Shown here: piece by piece, positions 34,212 through 43,600 of the stretch | Position numbering within the stretch: position 1 is the first letter of the stretch | Layout: each line of letters starts with the position of its first letter | From: Tumidithrix helvetica | GTDB lineage: Bacteria; Cyanobacteriota; Cyanobacteriia; Pseudanabaenales; Pseudanabaenaceae | Direction of reading: 5' to 3' | Assembly (NCBI RefSeq): GCF_965232925.1 | Contig: NZ_CBDDRA010000014.1 | Span: 1-64,000, forward strand | DNA: 64,000 nucleotides | The notes under the pieces: model-generated | What the model saw: only the letters and a program-made list of their open reading frames with translations | The model's database searches: none | What the model was told of the DNA's origin: nothing | Made by a program: the position numbers and the translations under genes

Positions 34212-36165
34212 TTTTTCGCCATTTTGGATATCGCTAAAGGTTGCGGCAACTGCAACCTTTTTCACATTCTTTTTGGGAATTACGGCTGCCTATGGGTTGT
34301 TAGAATATCGCGGCAAATGGAAGTCGGTACTCGATAGTTTATTCCTTGCACCCCTCGTTTTACCCCCCACAGTCGTGGGCTTTCTGCTGTTACAGTTACT
34401 CGGACAAAATGGCTGGCTGGGGAAGTTTCTGCAAATCTTTCATGTCAATCTTATTTTTACTTGGTATGCTGGCGTGTTGGCGGCGGTAGTTGTGACCTTT
34501 CCACTCATGTATAAGACCGCGCAAGCAGCCTTTGAGCAGGTGGATGGAAATTTGCTCCGTGCTGCCAAAACCTTGGGCGCTTCTGAGTTTCGCGTTTTCT
34601 GGCAAATTGCCTTACCTTTAGCATTTCCAGGCATTTTGGCAGGCGCAACCCTCGCATTTGCCAGAGGCTTAGGAGAATTTGGTGCGACGTTAATGCTGGC
34701 GGGCAATATCCCAGGACAAACCACCACGATTCCTCTGGCTATCTATGCAGCGGTGGAAGCAGGCGCAACCCAAGAGGCTTGGCTCTGGACAGCCGTGATT
34801 CTATCGATTTCCTTCTCAGCGATCGCAGGCGCACATCTCTGGACAATTGCCCGTAAGCACAAGTCTGAAAGTTATGCCCATCAATTGTTAAGACAAACAG
34901 AAAAAGGAAAAAGGAAAGAGTTTGTTCCCAATCACGAATTGCCAATTTCCGATCGCCAACAGGGATTGCGAATCGAGATTGAGAAACTCCTGCCTGAGTT
35001 TGTTTTACAAGTAAAATTGCACTGCACAGATCGCTCAATCGGCATTTTAGGAGCTTCAGGCACGGGTAAGAGTATGCTGTTGCGCTGCATTGCTGGCATG
35101 GAAAAGCCCACAACTGGCAGAATTATTCTCAATGGTAAGGTCTTATTTGATGCGCAGCGGGGAATTCATCTGCCCAGCCGCGATCGCTCCGTAGGTTTCC
35201 TGTTTCAAAACTACGCGCTTTTCCCTCACCTTACCGTTGCCCAAAATATCGCTTTCGGTTTGCCCAAAAAACTTTCGCGATCGCAGATTCGGCAAAAGGT
35301 TGCCGACCAACTGCAAAACATCGAACTTCAAGGATTTGGCGATCGCTACCCCGATCAGCTATCGGGCGGTCAACAACAGCGGGTTGCCTTGGCAAGGGCT
35401 CTGATCAGCCAACCCGATATCCTGCTTTTAGACGAGCCCTTTTCGGCACTCGATACGCACCTGCGCAGCCAAATGGAACGGGAACTGATCTCAGCTCTCA
35501 GTACCTATACGGGAATCACCCTGTTTGTCACCCATAACATTGAGGAAGCCTATCGCATTTGTGAAAACCTGCTCATCCTAGATCGAGGGCAGATCGTGAG
35601 CTATGGCGAGAAATCGGCTGTTTTCGATCGCCCTGCTAATGTGGAGACGGCTCGACTCACGGGCTGTAAAAACTTTTCTCTCATTTCTGCGATCGCGCCT
35701 CAAGTAGTGGAAGCTCTAGATTGGGGATGTATCTTGCAGGTCAACTATGCTGCATCACATTTAACCACCCATGTAGGAATTCGAGCCCATCACATTGCTT
35801 TCTTAGAAAGTTCGAGCAAAAATGTTGCGAACATTCTCAATAATCATGGATTGAGTGCTATGACAAATTCATCGATCTATGAAGAGCTAAATTGTGAAGA
35901 AGACTTGCAAAAATCTACAACAATTGAGCCGATAGAAGCTTCTCAATTACAATTTCATTCGCAAAATGCCATTCCCTGCTGGCTAGTTCGTATAACCGAA
36001 ACGCCTTTCCGCATGACTTTGTATATTAAATTAAATACTCCTCCAAGCCATGATTGGGACTATCACCTACAAGCAGAAGTATTTAAGGAAAAGTGGGAAG
36101 TTCTCAACCAATATCCTCAACCTTGGCTCGTTTATCTCGATCCTGACAAATTATTTTTGGTCTAA
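34192..36165 (+). CDS. modBC: Fused molybdate permease-ATPase ModBC
   Basis: The 657-residue protein begins with the ModB permease (about 1-225; five or six membrane segments; EAA loop ARGLGEFGATLMLAGNIPG). The ModC ATPase follows (about 265-500): Walker A GASGTGKSMLL, signature LSGGQQQRVALARAL, Walker B ILLLDEPFSALD, and switch histidine FVTHNIEEAY. A long C-terminal TOBE-like region (about 500-657) may sense molybdate. ATG 34192 lies within modA; an upstream TTG is possible. ModBC fusions are common in cyanobacteria. Confidence 0.94.
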   Translation: MDSVPFDFSPFWISLKVAATATFFTFFLGITAAYGLLEYRGKWKSVLDSLFLAPLVLPPTVVGFLLLQLLGQNGWLGKFLQIFHVNLIFTWYAGVLAAVVVTFPLMYKTAQAAFEQVDGNLLRAAKTLGASEFRVFWQIALPLAFPGILAGATLAFARGLGEFGATLMLAGNIPGQTTTIPLAIYAAVEAGATQEAWLWTAVILSISFSAIAGAHLWTIARKHKSESYAHQLLRQTEKGKRKEFVPNHELPISDRQQGLRIEIEKLLPEFVLQVKLHCTDRSIGILGASGTGKSMLLRCIAGMEKPTTGRIILNGKVLFDAQRGIHLPSRDRSVGFLFQNYALFPHLTVAQNIAFGLPKKLSRSQIRQKVADQLQNIELQGFGDRYPDQLSGGQQQRVALARALISQPDILLLDEPFSALDTHLRSQMERELISALSTYTGITLFVTHNIEEAYRICENLLILDRGQIVSYGEKSAVFDRPANVETARLTGCKNFSLISAIAPQVVEALDWGCILQVNYAASHLTTHVGIRAHHIAFLESSSKNVANILNNHGLSAMTNSSIYEELNCEEDLQKSTTIEPIEASQLQFHSQNAIPCWLVRITETPFRMTLYIKLNTPPSHDWDYHLQAEVFKEKWEVLNQYPQPWLVYLDPDKLFLV

Positions 36166-36465
36166 GAACCTGATTTAACCTGAACTCATAGGAGTTGTAG
36201 CGAACATCCCTTCGCCACCATTGCGAAATATCGCGCCCTAAACGCCAGTGGTTCTGAGAACCTGATGCTATCCCGCTTCTTTTTTGTGGCAAGAACCTAT
36301 GATGAGGCCGTGAATGCAGCCATGCCATTTATCCACAAATTTAGCGCTAGAACGAAGAAGTACGGAGTTATGTATAGCAATCCTATTTGATTTGTGTGTA
36401 GGGGCAATTCATGAATTGCCCCTACAATTCTATGCAGCAGTGCCTCTATGCCTGCCCTGATTCTC
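36166..36465. other. Gap between modBC and the IS4 remnant, with palindromic repeat copy 3
   Basis: I see no gene in this 300-base stretch. It contains a perfect 30-base palindrome at 36397-36426 with half-site TGTAGGGGCAATTCA, identical to the core of the copy after hesB. Confidence 0.7.
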
Positions 36466-36560
36466 TCAATACTTCGGACAAAATTAGTAAGCAATAGTGC
36501 CGTAGGAGCAAAGATCTAGGAATTTAGGATGAGATTTAATCGAAATAGGCTCTAAATCTA

Positions 36561-36659
36561 ATACCAATTTAATTGGTGAAAGCAACAGATAGGAAATGCA
36601 AGACACTGTAATTCTTAACCACATGCTAGATCTGTTACCCTTGGTCTTTAAATTGGTAT
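36561..36659 (-). repeat. 99-bp MITE, copy A, inserted in the IS4 transposase
   Basis: The element has 12-base terminal inverted repeats ATACCAATTTAA. It is identical over 99 bases to copy B at 39921-40019, in opposite orientation. Transposase homology stops at one edge (LLDRFISLL) and resumes at the other (DLEPISIKSHP), so it inserted into the already present IS. Confidence 0.9.
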
Positions 36660-36825
36660 AACAGAGAAATAAATCGATCCAGTAAATGGCAATTGAGAGC
36701 CAGACGTTTGTAACTCGCCATCGAAAAGACAAAAGGTTGAGGCGATCGATGCCGTTGAATCGCATCAACCTTAGCCAGATTTAAGGCACTCAAACTGGCA
36801 TTGAAATGGAAATCTAGTTTAACGT

Positions 36826-37013
36826 CAGTTCGGGATAAGAAAACCTGAAACGCTATACATCCCAAGGATCCCCCCCAGCCCCCCTTGAAAAAAGGGGGGA
36901 GAACCCACCTGTCCCCCTTTTTCAAGGGGGATGCCCGATAGGGCAGGGGGATCGAACCCCTCGGTTCCAGCAAGTCGGCTTGCTTTGTTCCGAAATCCTT
37001 AACCCGAACTCAG
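36826..37013. repeat. 188-bp nested element with CAGTTCGGG ends and GATCCCCCC core
   Basis: CAGTTCGGGATAAG and CTTAACCCGAACT form near-perfect terminal inverted repeats. They enclose the dispersed repeat GATCCCCCCCAGCCCCCCTT ... AAGGGGGATGCCCGATAGGG. The transposase reads up to each edge, with TDCQARD before it and VKLDFHFN after it. It is the same repeat family as the in-frame insert at 42.8 kb. Confidence 0.75.
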
Positions 37014-38056
37014 GTTAGTTTAGTAAAGTCACGAGCTTGACAATCGGTTAAGCCCGTAAACTGTTTAGCATCACGAAAGATGAATTCAATCTAAAACCGA
37101 GCTTTGTAGAAGTCTAGGATTTCAGATGCGTCAATGTGGATATCGGTCGAGAATAAAAGTACCCGACCAATTCGTTTTGGATCGCGACAGTCAAGGAGAT
37201 AAGCAAGACGAACTTTGCGTTTAAGACTCAATGCCCAGACAACAACAGTGTATAAAAATAATTTAGGTTCAAGTTCACGCACCAGGGTCATAGAACTAAC
37301 ATCAGTCAAATCCACCTTGCCGTCATACTTGCGATGCCTACCACGAGGTTTCTGAGTCCCTGAATAGACATAATGCAAATCAGCATCCCATCGTAACTTG
37401 CTAATCACATCCAACTTTAAAGCCGTGACACCATTAACCCACTTGATTTTGCTGTAGAAGCCGTCACTGACCACATAACGCGCAGATTTTGGCAGATAAG
37501 GATAAGTCACTTGAAGTTGTTCCAAATAGTAATCAATCCGAGTCGTTTCCGCAGTTGTTTTTGCAGGTTGAGTCTGCTGCACGGATAAGGCATAACCTTG
37601 TTTTGCATCAACATCCACAATTGCTAACAGAGAAATCTCTAATCCCTTTTCTGCACGTCCAGCACTTCCATTATAGAAATGCTCAATTCCATAGGTTGCT
37701 TTGCCACTTTTGGGTACGAATGAACAGTCAGTCGCTACGATCTGGCGGGCTGTTGCTGGAATGGCAAGTTCTATCAGGTAGCGTTACCTTTGATAAAGTT
37801 GAAGGAACGTTGGAATTGCCGACGATAGCTACGTTCTGATATTTGACTATACCGACTCAGGTTGGTGAAGTTAACTTTCCCGCACACAACCAATATTGTG
37901 GAAAACAGAGTTACAAGAAATTTTTGTTGCGGTTTACTCAGAAGACTGTGTAATATGAAATTTATGCTGTTCATTTGGTACTGGCGTTCAATAACCACAC
38001 CTTAAACGATGAATGGCTTTTTTTTCTCTATTTTCTAAAACTGTCCGAAGTATTGA

Positions 38057-38359
38057 CCTGAAATACCGTCTAAAAAAGATCTAGAAGGAAAAACTGATAA
38101 GGAATTAGGCGATATTGCTAAACAAATTAAAGGAAAAACATTGCAAAATGCAAGAAACGAAGCAAGAGAAAATCAAGGATCTGGACAGAGTGGAAGATCT
38201 GGAAATCATGGAGCAGTTGATATTAATGCGGGTAACGCTTTACGAGATGCTGCCAATACTCTTGATAAAAATCATCCACTGAGAGATAAACTACGCACTG
38301 AAGCCGGTAGGTTATTGATAAGAGGAAAAGGGACTAATCATCCAGGACGAGATCGCTAG
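38057..38359 (+). pseudogene. C-terminal fragment of a polymorphic-toxin-like protein
   Basis: The open frame begins at the IS boundary without a start codon (PEIPSKKDLEGKTDKELGDI) and continues with GAVDINAGNALRDAANTLDK, LRDKLRTEAGRLLIRGKG. A TTG at 38141 could serve as a start for a 72-residue product. It looks like the tip of an Rhs-type toxin cut by the IS. The toxin fold is not recognised. Confidence 0.5.
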
Positions 38360-38362
38360 AGT

Positions 38363-39091
38363 ATGTTACCTTCACTTATGCAATTTTCATCTCAAAAATT
38401 TCAAGAACTTGGTGAATCTCCATGGGAATCACGTGCGCTTGCAGATTCGCTAGCGGAGAAAGCTTACTATTATCTAATGCCGCTTATGGATGCAAGACTG
38501 AGATGCATTGTGCAAGCAATGAATAGGTTAGGACACGATCTAAAGATTATTGAAAAAAGATATGATTCCATTGAGTATTGTTCTGATTTTGATGAGAAAG
38601 ATGGATGTTGCTATGGCTTGATGATATGTTGCGATCTAATCATTTCGACAGGATATGCCGATACTATTCCTGATGAAGAAGCCTGTGATGATATGCCTGA
38701 TGAGAGACAAATTTGGGAACGTTTAATTAACCCTGAAATAGTTAATACATATCAAGAAATATCTCTTGATTGCACAGATGAGAATGATTTGGAAGATTTC
38801 TCACTTCAAAACTTCTTGCAAGCCGATGATTTACAGGCTAAGGAATTGTCTGAGCAACTCAAAATCAATATCAATGAGAAATTGCACAATCAAGTGCTTA
38901 CAGGTGTTATTGATAGAATAAATGATCTAAACAAACAGGGACATAATTTACAAGTGTATGGAGAAATTGATATTGGTGACATCCCTTTTAGAGATGATTT
39001 TATCGATGATAATGGATATCATTGCAAATTACGGCTTGGAGCGAATGTATTAACTACCGTCAATTTCAGGACTAGAAAAATTGTGGAGTGA
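38363..39091 (+). CDS. Candidate immunity protein, 242 residues
   Basis: The protein is acidic and soluble, with no catalytic motif that I recognise. Two related-looking halves occur: LRCIVQAMNRLGHDLKIIEK, then CCYGLMICCDLIISTGYADT; and VIDRINDLNKQGHNLQVYGE, then HCKLRLGANVLTTVNFRT. It starts three bases after a toxin-like tail and precedes Rhs core sequence, the usual place for an immunity gene. Function is inferred only from context. Confidence 0.6.
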   Translation: MLPSLMQFSSQKFQELGESPWESRALADSLAEKAYYYLMPLMDARLRCIVQAMNRLGHDLKIIEKRYDSIEYCSDFDEKDGCCYGLMICCDLIISTGYADTIPDEEACDDMPDERQIWERLINPEIVNTYQEISLDCTDENDLEDFSLQNFLQADDLQAKELSEQLKININEKLHNQVLTGVIDRINDLNKQGHNLQVYGEIDIGDIPFRDDFIDDNGYHCKLRLGANVLTTVNFRTRKIVE

Positions 39092-39628
39092 GCTACGTGA
39101 ATGTGAAAGTAATCAGGTCTCTTGGACGCTTTCTGATTATTTGGGTACGGTGAGGGATCTGGTTAGCTCTGCGGGTGTGGTGCAAAAGCACATCAAGTAC
39201 GATAGTTTTGGCAATGTCAGGGCTCAAAGTGCGCCACTTGTGAAGTCGCGATTTGGCTTTACGGGGCGGGGTTTGACTCTGAGACTGGGCTTTATTACTA
39301 CAGGTCGAGGTATTACGACTCTGTAGTTGGGAGGTTTATCTCTGAAGATCCTATTGGTTTTGCGGGTGGTGATGCGAATCTTTATAGGTATGTTGGGAAT
39401 AGTGCGACGAATGCGATCGATCCGTATGGGTTATTCGATGAAGCCAGAGGCAGAGATGATAATGGAAATCTTATTGGTTTAATCTGGATGGGAATTGCTG
39501 GGGCAGTTGCTTGGCTTGGCTCAGAGGCAATCAAATCAGCAGGAAGTTTCAAAGACAATTTGCCCGTTGCAAAGCGATCCCCTATTCAGCTGCCAGTGGA
39601 TACACTGAGAATGCTAGAGGTGGACTAG
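39081..39628 (+). pseudogene. Rhs core fragment, frameshifted
   Basis: The sequence carries the end of an Rhs core: WTLSDYLGTVRDLVSSAGVV, KHIKYDSFGNV, RFGFTGRG in one frame, then ETGLYYYRSRYYDSVVGRFI, SEDPIGFAGGDANLYRYVGN and AIDPYGL in another. The frame changes near 39270, leaving no intact product. Only the last 150 or so residues of a protein normally over 1000 residues long are present. It ends at a stop at 39626. Confidence 0.85.
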
Positions 39629-39894
39629 GTAGCGGAATACTTACTTCCACTGAAATGGATCTCACAAAAAAGAGAAAGAGATGTGAATTTATATACGAAT
39701 CTCCTCCAATACCTGGTCTAATTTTCAAGACATGTGGATATGACTGTCTAGGATATGGTGCTGTAGCAACTTTCCCATGGCCACAAGAGTTACCATGTCC
39801 TGAATCCTTTGATGGACTTTTCCCGAATATCCCCCCAGGTTATCCTGATCCTAATATACCTAGGAATCAATGCTTGCAATTTGTAGATAAATAG
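39511..39894 (+). CDS. Possible Rhs-associated C-terminal tip
   Basis: A third frame overlaps the end of the Rhs core and continues as FIYESPPIPGLIFKTCGYDC, LGYGAVATFPWP and NIPPGYPDPNIPRNQCLQF. The cysteine- and proline-rich tail lies where the variable toxin tip should be. It may be the true C-terminus of the Rhs protein after a second frameshift. No function is assigned. Confidence 0.3.
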   Translation: MAWLRGNQISRKFQRQFARCKAIPYSAASGYTENARGGLGSGILTSTEMDLTKKRKRCEFIYESPPIPGLIFKTCGYDCLGYGAVATFPWPQELPCPESFDGLFPNIPPGYPDPNIPRNQCLQFVDK

Positions 39895-39920
39895 TTTCAT
39901 GAAACGTCAAATCTGTAATT

Positions 39921-40019
39921 ATACCAATTTAAAGACCAAGGGTAACAGATCTAGCATGTGGTTAAGAATTACAGTGTCTTGCATTTCCTATCTGTTGCTT
40001 TCACCAATTAAATTGGTAT
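39921..40019 (+). repeat. 99-bp MITE, copy B
   Basis: The element is the exact reverse complement of copy A at 36561-36659, with ATACCAATTTAA termini. It lies between the Rhs remnant and the Sel1 gene. Perfect identity suggests recent movement. Confidence 0.9.
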
Positions 40020-40049
40020 TAATCTAGTTTACAAAAGGAGAAAAAAACG

Positions 40050-40373
40050 ATGGAAGATTTAGAAAATGTTATTGATGTTTTTAAATCTGGTGATTATGCA
40101 AGAGCACTTAAATTATTAAAGCCATTTGCATATCAAGATAATTCTGAAGCACAATGTATTGTTGCTAATATTTACCATCTCGGATTGGGAGTAGAAAAAA
40201 ACGTTGTGGAAGCGATTAAATGGTACAAAAAATCTGCTGAGCTAGGATATCCAGTAGCATCTAATAACTTAGCAGGAATATATCTAATCGGTGATAGTGA
40301 CGTAGAAATAAATCCTGAAGAAGCCGCTATATGGAAGAAACTAAGTCAGGATCAAGGCTTCCTAGCTGACTAA
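40050..40373 (+). CDS. Sel1-repeat protein
   Basis: The 107-residue protein has two Sel1/TPR-like repeats: AQCIVANIYHLGLGVEKNVV, EAIKWYKKSAELGYPVASNN and LAGIYLIGDSDVEINPEEAA. AAAGGAGAAAAAAACG precedes the ATG. Sel1 proteins often occur as immunity or accessory factors beside polymorphic toxins, so a partnership with the Rhs locus is possible but unproven. Confidence 0.75.
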   Translation: MEDLENVIDVFKSGDYARALKLLKPFAYQDNSEAQCIVANIYHLGLGVEKNVVEAIKWYKKSAELGYPVASNNLAGIYLIGDSDVEINPEEAAIWKKLSQDQGFLAD

Positions 40374-40508
40374 ACTGCTGAGGAACAGGTTAGATCTGCT
40401 GAGGAACGAGCTAAAAATGCTGAAGCGATCGCGCTTCAAGAGCGTCAGCAAAAAGAGAGACTTGCAGCTTACCTTCAATCGCTTGGCATTGATCCCGAGC
40501 AAATCTAA
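40374..40508 (+). pseudogene. C-terminal tail of an Uma2-family protein
   Basis: Directly after the Sel1 stop codon, in the same frame, the sequence encodes TAEEQVRSAEERAKNAEAIA and ERLAAYLQSLGIDPEQI then a stop. This heptad-rich coiled coil ending in LGIDPEQ is typical of cyanobacterial Uma2 proteins. It has no start codon and is a remnant. Confidence 0.6.
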
Positions 40509-40648
40509 TCCATCTAACCAAACTCCAAAAAATCGTTGGCTCAGTGCAATGTTCTGAGCATGCCAAAGGAAAGTCAAAGCCAACAGCCAACAGCTAATCG
40601 CTATGTGTCACAATTGAAGTGGCTTTTTGGATAGGTAGTTCTGGATTT

Positions 40649-43600
40649 ATGGCGCAAAGATGGCAATTTTGGATCGATCGCGGCGGAACCTTTACCGATA
40701 TTGTGGCGCAAAGCCCCAGTCGTCAACTGATTGTCCATAAGCTTTTATCCGAAAATCCCGATCGCTACAAAGATGCTGCTATCCAAGGAATTCGAGAAAT
40801 TTTAGGTATTCCTAGAGATCGCCCAATTCCCGTGAAGCAGATTGCCGCGATCAAAATGGGGACTACGGTGGCGACCAATGCCTTGTTAGAGCGAAAAGGC
40901 GATCGCACGGTGCTTTTAATCACCAAAGGCTTTAAGGATGCCCTGCGGATTGGTTATCAAAATCGTCCTGATATTTTCGCCCGTCAGATTCTCTTGCCAG
41001 AAATGCTTTACGAGCAAGCGATCGAGGTAGAGGAACGGTACAGCGCTCAAGGTGAAGTTCTAATTCCCCTGAATGAAAAAGATTTGATCCCAGAATTGCA
41101 GGCTGCTTTCGAGCGAGGAATTCGGGCTGGCGCGATCGCCTTGATGCATGGCTATCGCTATCCCGCCCACGAGCAAAAAGTAGCTGCCTTAGCCAAAGAG
41201 ATTGGATTTACCCAAATATCAGTATCGCATATCGTCAGCCCCTTGATGAAACTGATTAGTCGGGGCGATACCACCGTGGTGGATGCCTATTTGTCGCCGA
41301 TTTTACGGCGTTACGTCGAACAGATTAGCAGTGAATTTCTATGGGAATCACCAAGGGAATCACCGAGGGAATTACCGATCGCGTTGGAAGGAAAGAATTC
41401 TCCCCAAAGCACAAAACTCATGTTCATGCAGTCCAATGGGGGGCTGATTGATGCTGCTTTGTTTCAAGGGAAAAACAGCATTCTCTCGGGCCCAGCGGGA
41501 GGGATTGTCGGAGCAGTCCAGACCAGCTTGCAGGCTGGATTTGACAAAATTATCAGTTTTGATATGGGCGGAACTTCTACGGATGTGGCACACTATGCGG
41601 GAATCTACGAGCGATCGCTAACCACAGAAATCGCGGGAGTTCGTCTCAGTACGCCGATGATGGCAATTCACACCGTTGCTGCGGGCGGTGGTTCCTTAAT
41701 CTCCTTTGATGGGGCGAGATATCGGGTGGAACCAGAATCCGCAGGGGCTTTCCCAGGGCCAGCCTGTTATCGCAATGGCGGAGGGCTAACGGTCACAGAT
41801 TGTAATGTCATGCTCGGGAAGCTCCAACCAGACTTTTTCCCTAGTGTATTTGGGGCGAATGGAGATTTACCCCTCGATCGCGAGATTGTGCGGCAAAAGT
41901 TTGCGGAGTTGTCCAGCCAAATTCAAGCCGAAACTGGAAGCGATCGCCCGCCCGAAGCGATTGCGGCAGGGTTTCTAGAAATTGCCGTGGAGAAGATGGC
42001 ATCTGCTATCAAAAAAATCTCCGTGCAACGGGGCTACGATGTGACAGAATATGCGCTCTGTTGTTTTGGTGGTGCGGGCGGACAACATGCCTGTGCGATC
42101 GCCGATGCTTTAGGGATTCGTACGGTATTTATCCATCCCTATGCGGGAGTTTTATCTGCCTATGGTATTGGTTTGGCTGACCTGCGCGTAATTCAGGAGC
42201 GCGGTATTGAAGCGAAGTTAGAGTCAGATATTCTCTCGGATTTAGATGCGATCGCCGATGAATTGCTTCTAGCAGGTAAGGCGGAAATCCAGCAATCCGA
42301 TCGCAGTTCGGAGTCTTTGGATTCGGAGTTCCCTGACCTTTTAAGGATTGAAAGCAATGGATTGCTAAGACTGCGTTATGAAGGCACGGATTCGCCTTTG
42401 GATATCGATTTTAGGTGGGATTCCATAAATCTTTCCATTCAGGAATTACGGTTTACCGATCTCATTTCAGAATTTGAACGAGCCCATAAAGAACGTTATG
42501 GTTTTATCTTTGCTGACCGCAGCATCATCGTACAGGCGATCGCTGTGGAAGTCATTGGCAAAACGAATATCCCCGAAGAACCCATACAGGAACGAACTCA
42601 TGCTCTGCCTCCCTCACCTGTGGCAACAACGCAAATCTATTCTGGTGGTGCATGGCATCAGGCTCCGATCTTTCGGCGGCAGGATTTGCAACCCAGCGAT
42701 CGGATTTCAGGGGCGGCAATTATCCTCGATGCCACAGGGACAAATGTTGTCGAACCGACTTGGGAGGCAGAACTCACCGAGCGCAATCATTTAATTCTGA
42801 GAAAATGCGATCGATCCCTCCCAGCCCCCCTTAATAAGGGGAAAGAAGAACCAAAGTCCCCCTTAATAAGGGGGATGCCCGATAGGACAGGGGGATCGGA
42901 CACCTCTAATTCCAAAAAAGTCCTGTTAGATGAAGCAGGATCCCCCCCAGCCCCCCTTATTAAGGGGGGAGAAGAGTCCAAGCCCGATCCTGTAAAGCTG
43001 GAGATCTTTCATCATCTCTTTCGTGCGATCGCGGAACAAATGGGTTTTACGCTGCAAAATACCAGCGCCAGTGTGAATATTCGCGAACGATTGGATTTTT
43101 CCTGCGCCATCTTTGATGCTGCAGGGCAACTGGTTGCCAATGCCCCGCATATTCCCGTACATCTTGGTTCCATGGGTGAAAGTGTGAAGGCTTTAATTCA
43201 AGATTCAAAGCAGGGAATTCAACAGAGAATTCATAAAGGGGATGTGTTTGCTACAAATAATCCTTACAACGGTGGCACGCACTTACCAGATATCACTGTA
43301 ATCACACCCGTATTTGATGGAACGCATTCCGCTCAGATCTTTTATGTTGCTTCGCGCGGACATCATGCCGATATTGGTGGTATCACCCCAGGTTCCATGC
43401 CTCCCGATAGCACCAACATCAATCAGGAAGGAATTCTGTTTGACAATTTTCGATTAGTCGAACAGGGCAGTTTCTGCGAACGGGCTGTACTCCAACAGCT
43501 CACCTCTGGAGAATATCCTGCGCGCAATCCCGCCCAAAATATTTCCGACCTGCAAGCCCAAATCGCTGCAAATGAATACGGTGCGAAGGAACTCCTGCTG

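Larger units (their letters stand above)
36484..37998 (-). pseudogene. IS4-family transposase, fragmented
   Basis: Pieces in order: N-terminus at 37998-37774 (SKPQQKFLVTLFSTILVVCG, YSQISERSYRRQFQRSFNF), frameshift near 37775, central part (IELAIPATARQIVATDCSFV, YVVSDGFYSKIKWV, FYKARF). A TAG at 37091-37093 falls within the IS4 YREK signature, Y-x2-R-x3-E-x6-K, which continues as IEFIFRDAKQFTGLTDCQ. A nested repeat then interrupts, followed by KLDFHFNASLSALNLAK and, beyond an inserted MITE, IKSHPKFLDLCSYGTIAY. It cannot encode a functional protein. Confidence 0.85.
36466..38056 (-). mobile_element. Decayed IS4-family insertion sequence
   Basis: Both ends are visible as inverted repeats: TCAATACTTCGGACAAAATT at 36466 and its near complement ending TGTCCGAAGTATTGA at 38056. 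Inside is a leftward transposase gene broken by a frameshift, a stop codon and two nested elements (36559-36661 and 36826-37013). Without these the element would be about 1.3 kb. No clear target duplication was seen. Confidence 0.8.

Noticed and set aside
36290..36390. Short open frame near the end of modBC reading TYDEAVNAAMPFIHKF
   Set aside because: Too short, no start signal and no recognisable family.
36635..36973. A 112-residue frame that looks like an intact gene
   Set aside because: It is a chimera of the nested repeat element, transposase C-terminal sequence and the MITE edge, not a gene.
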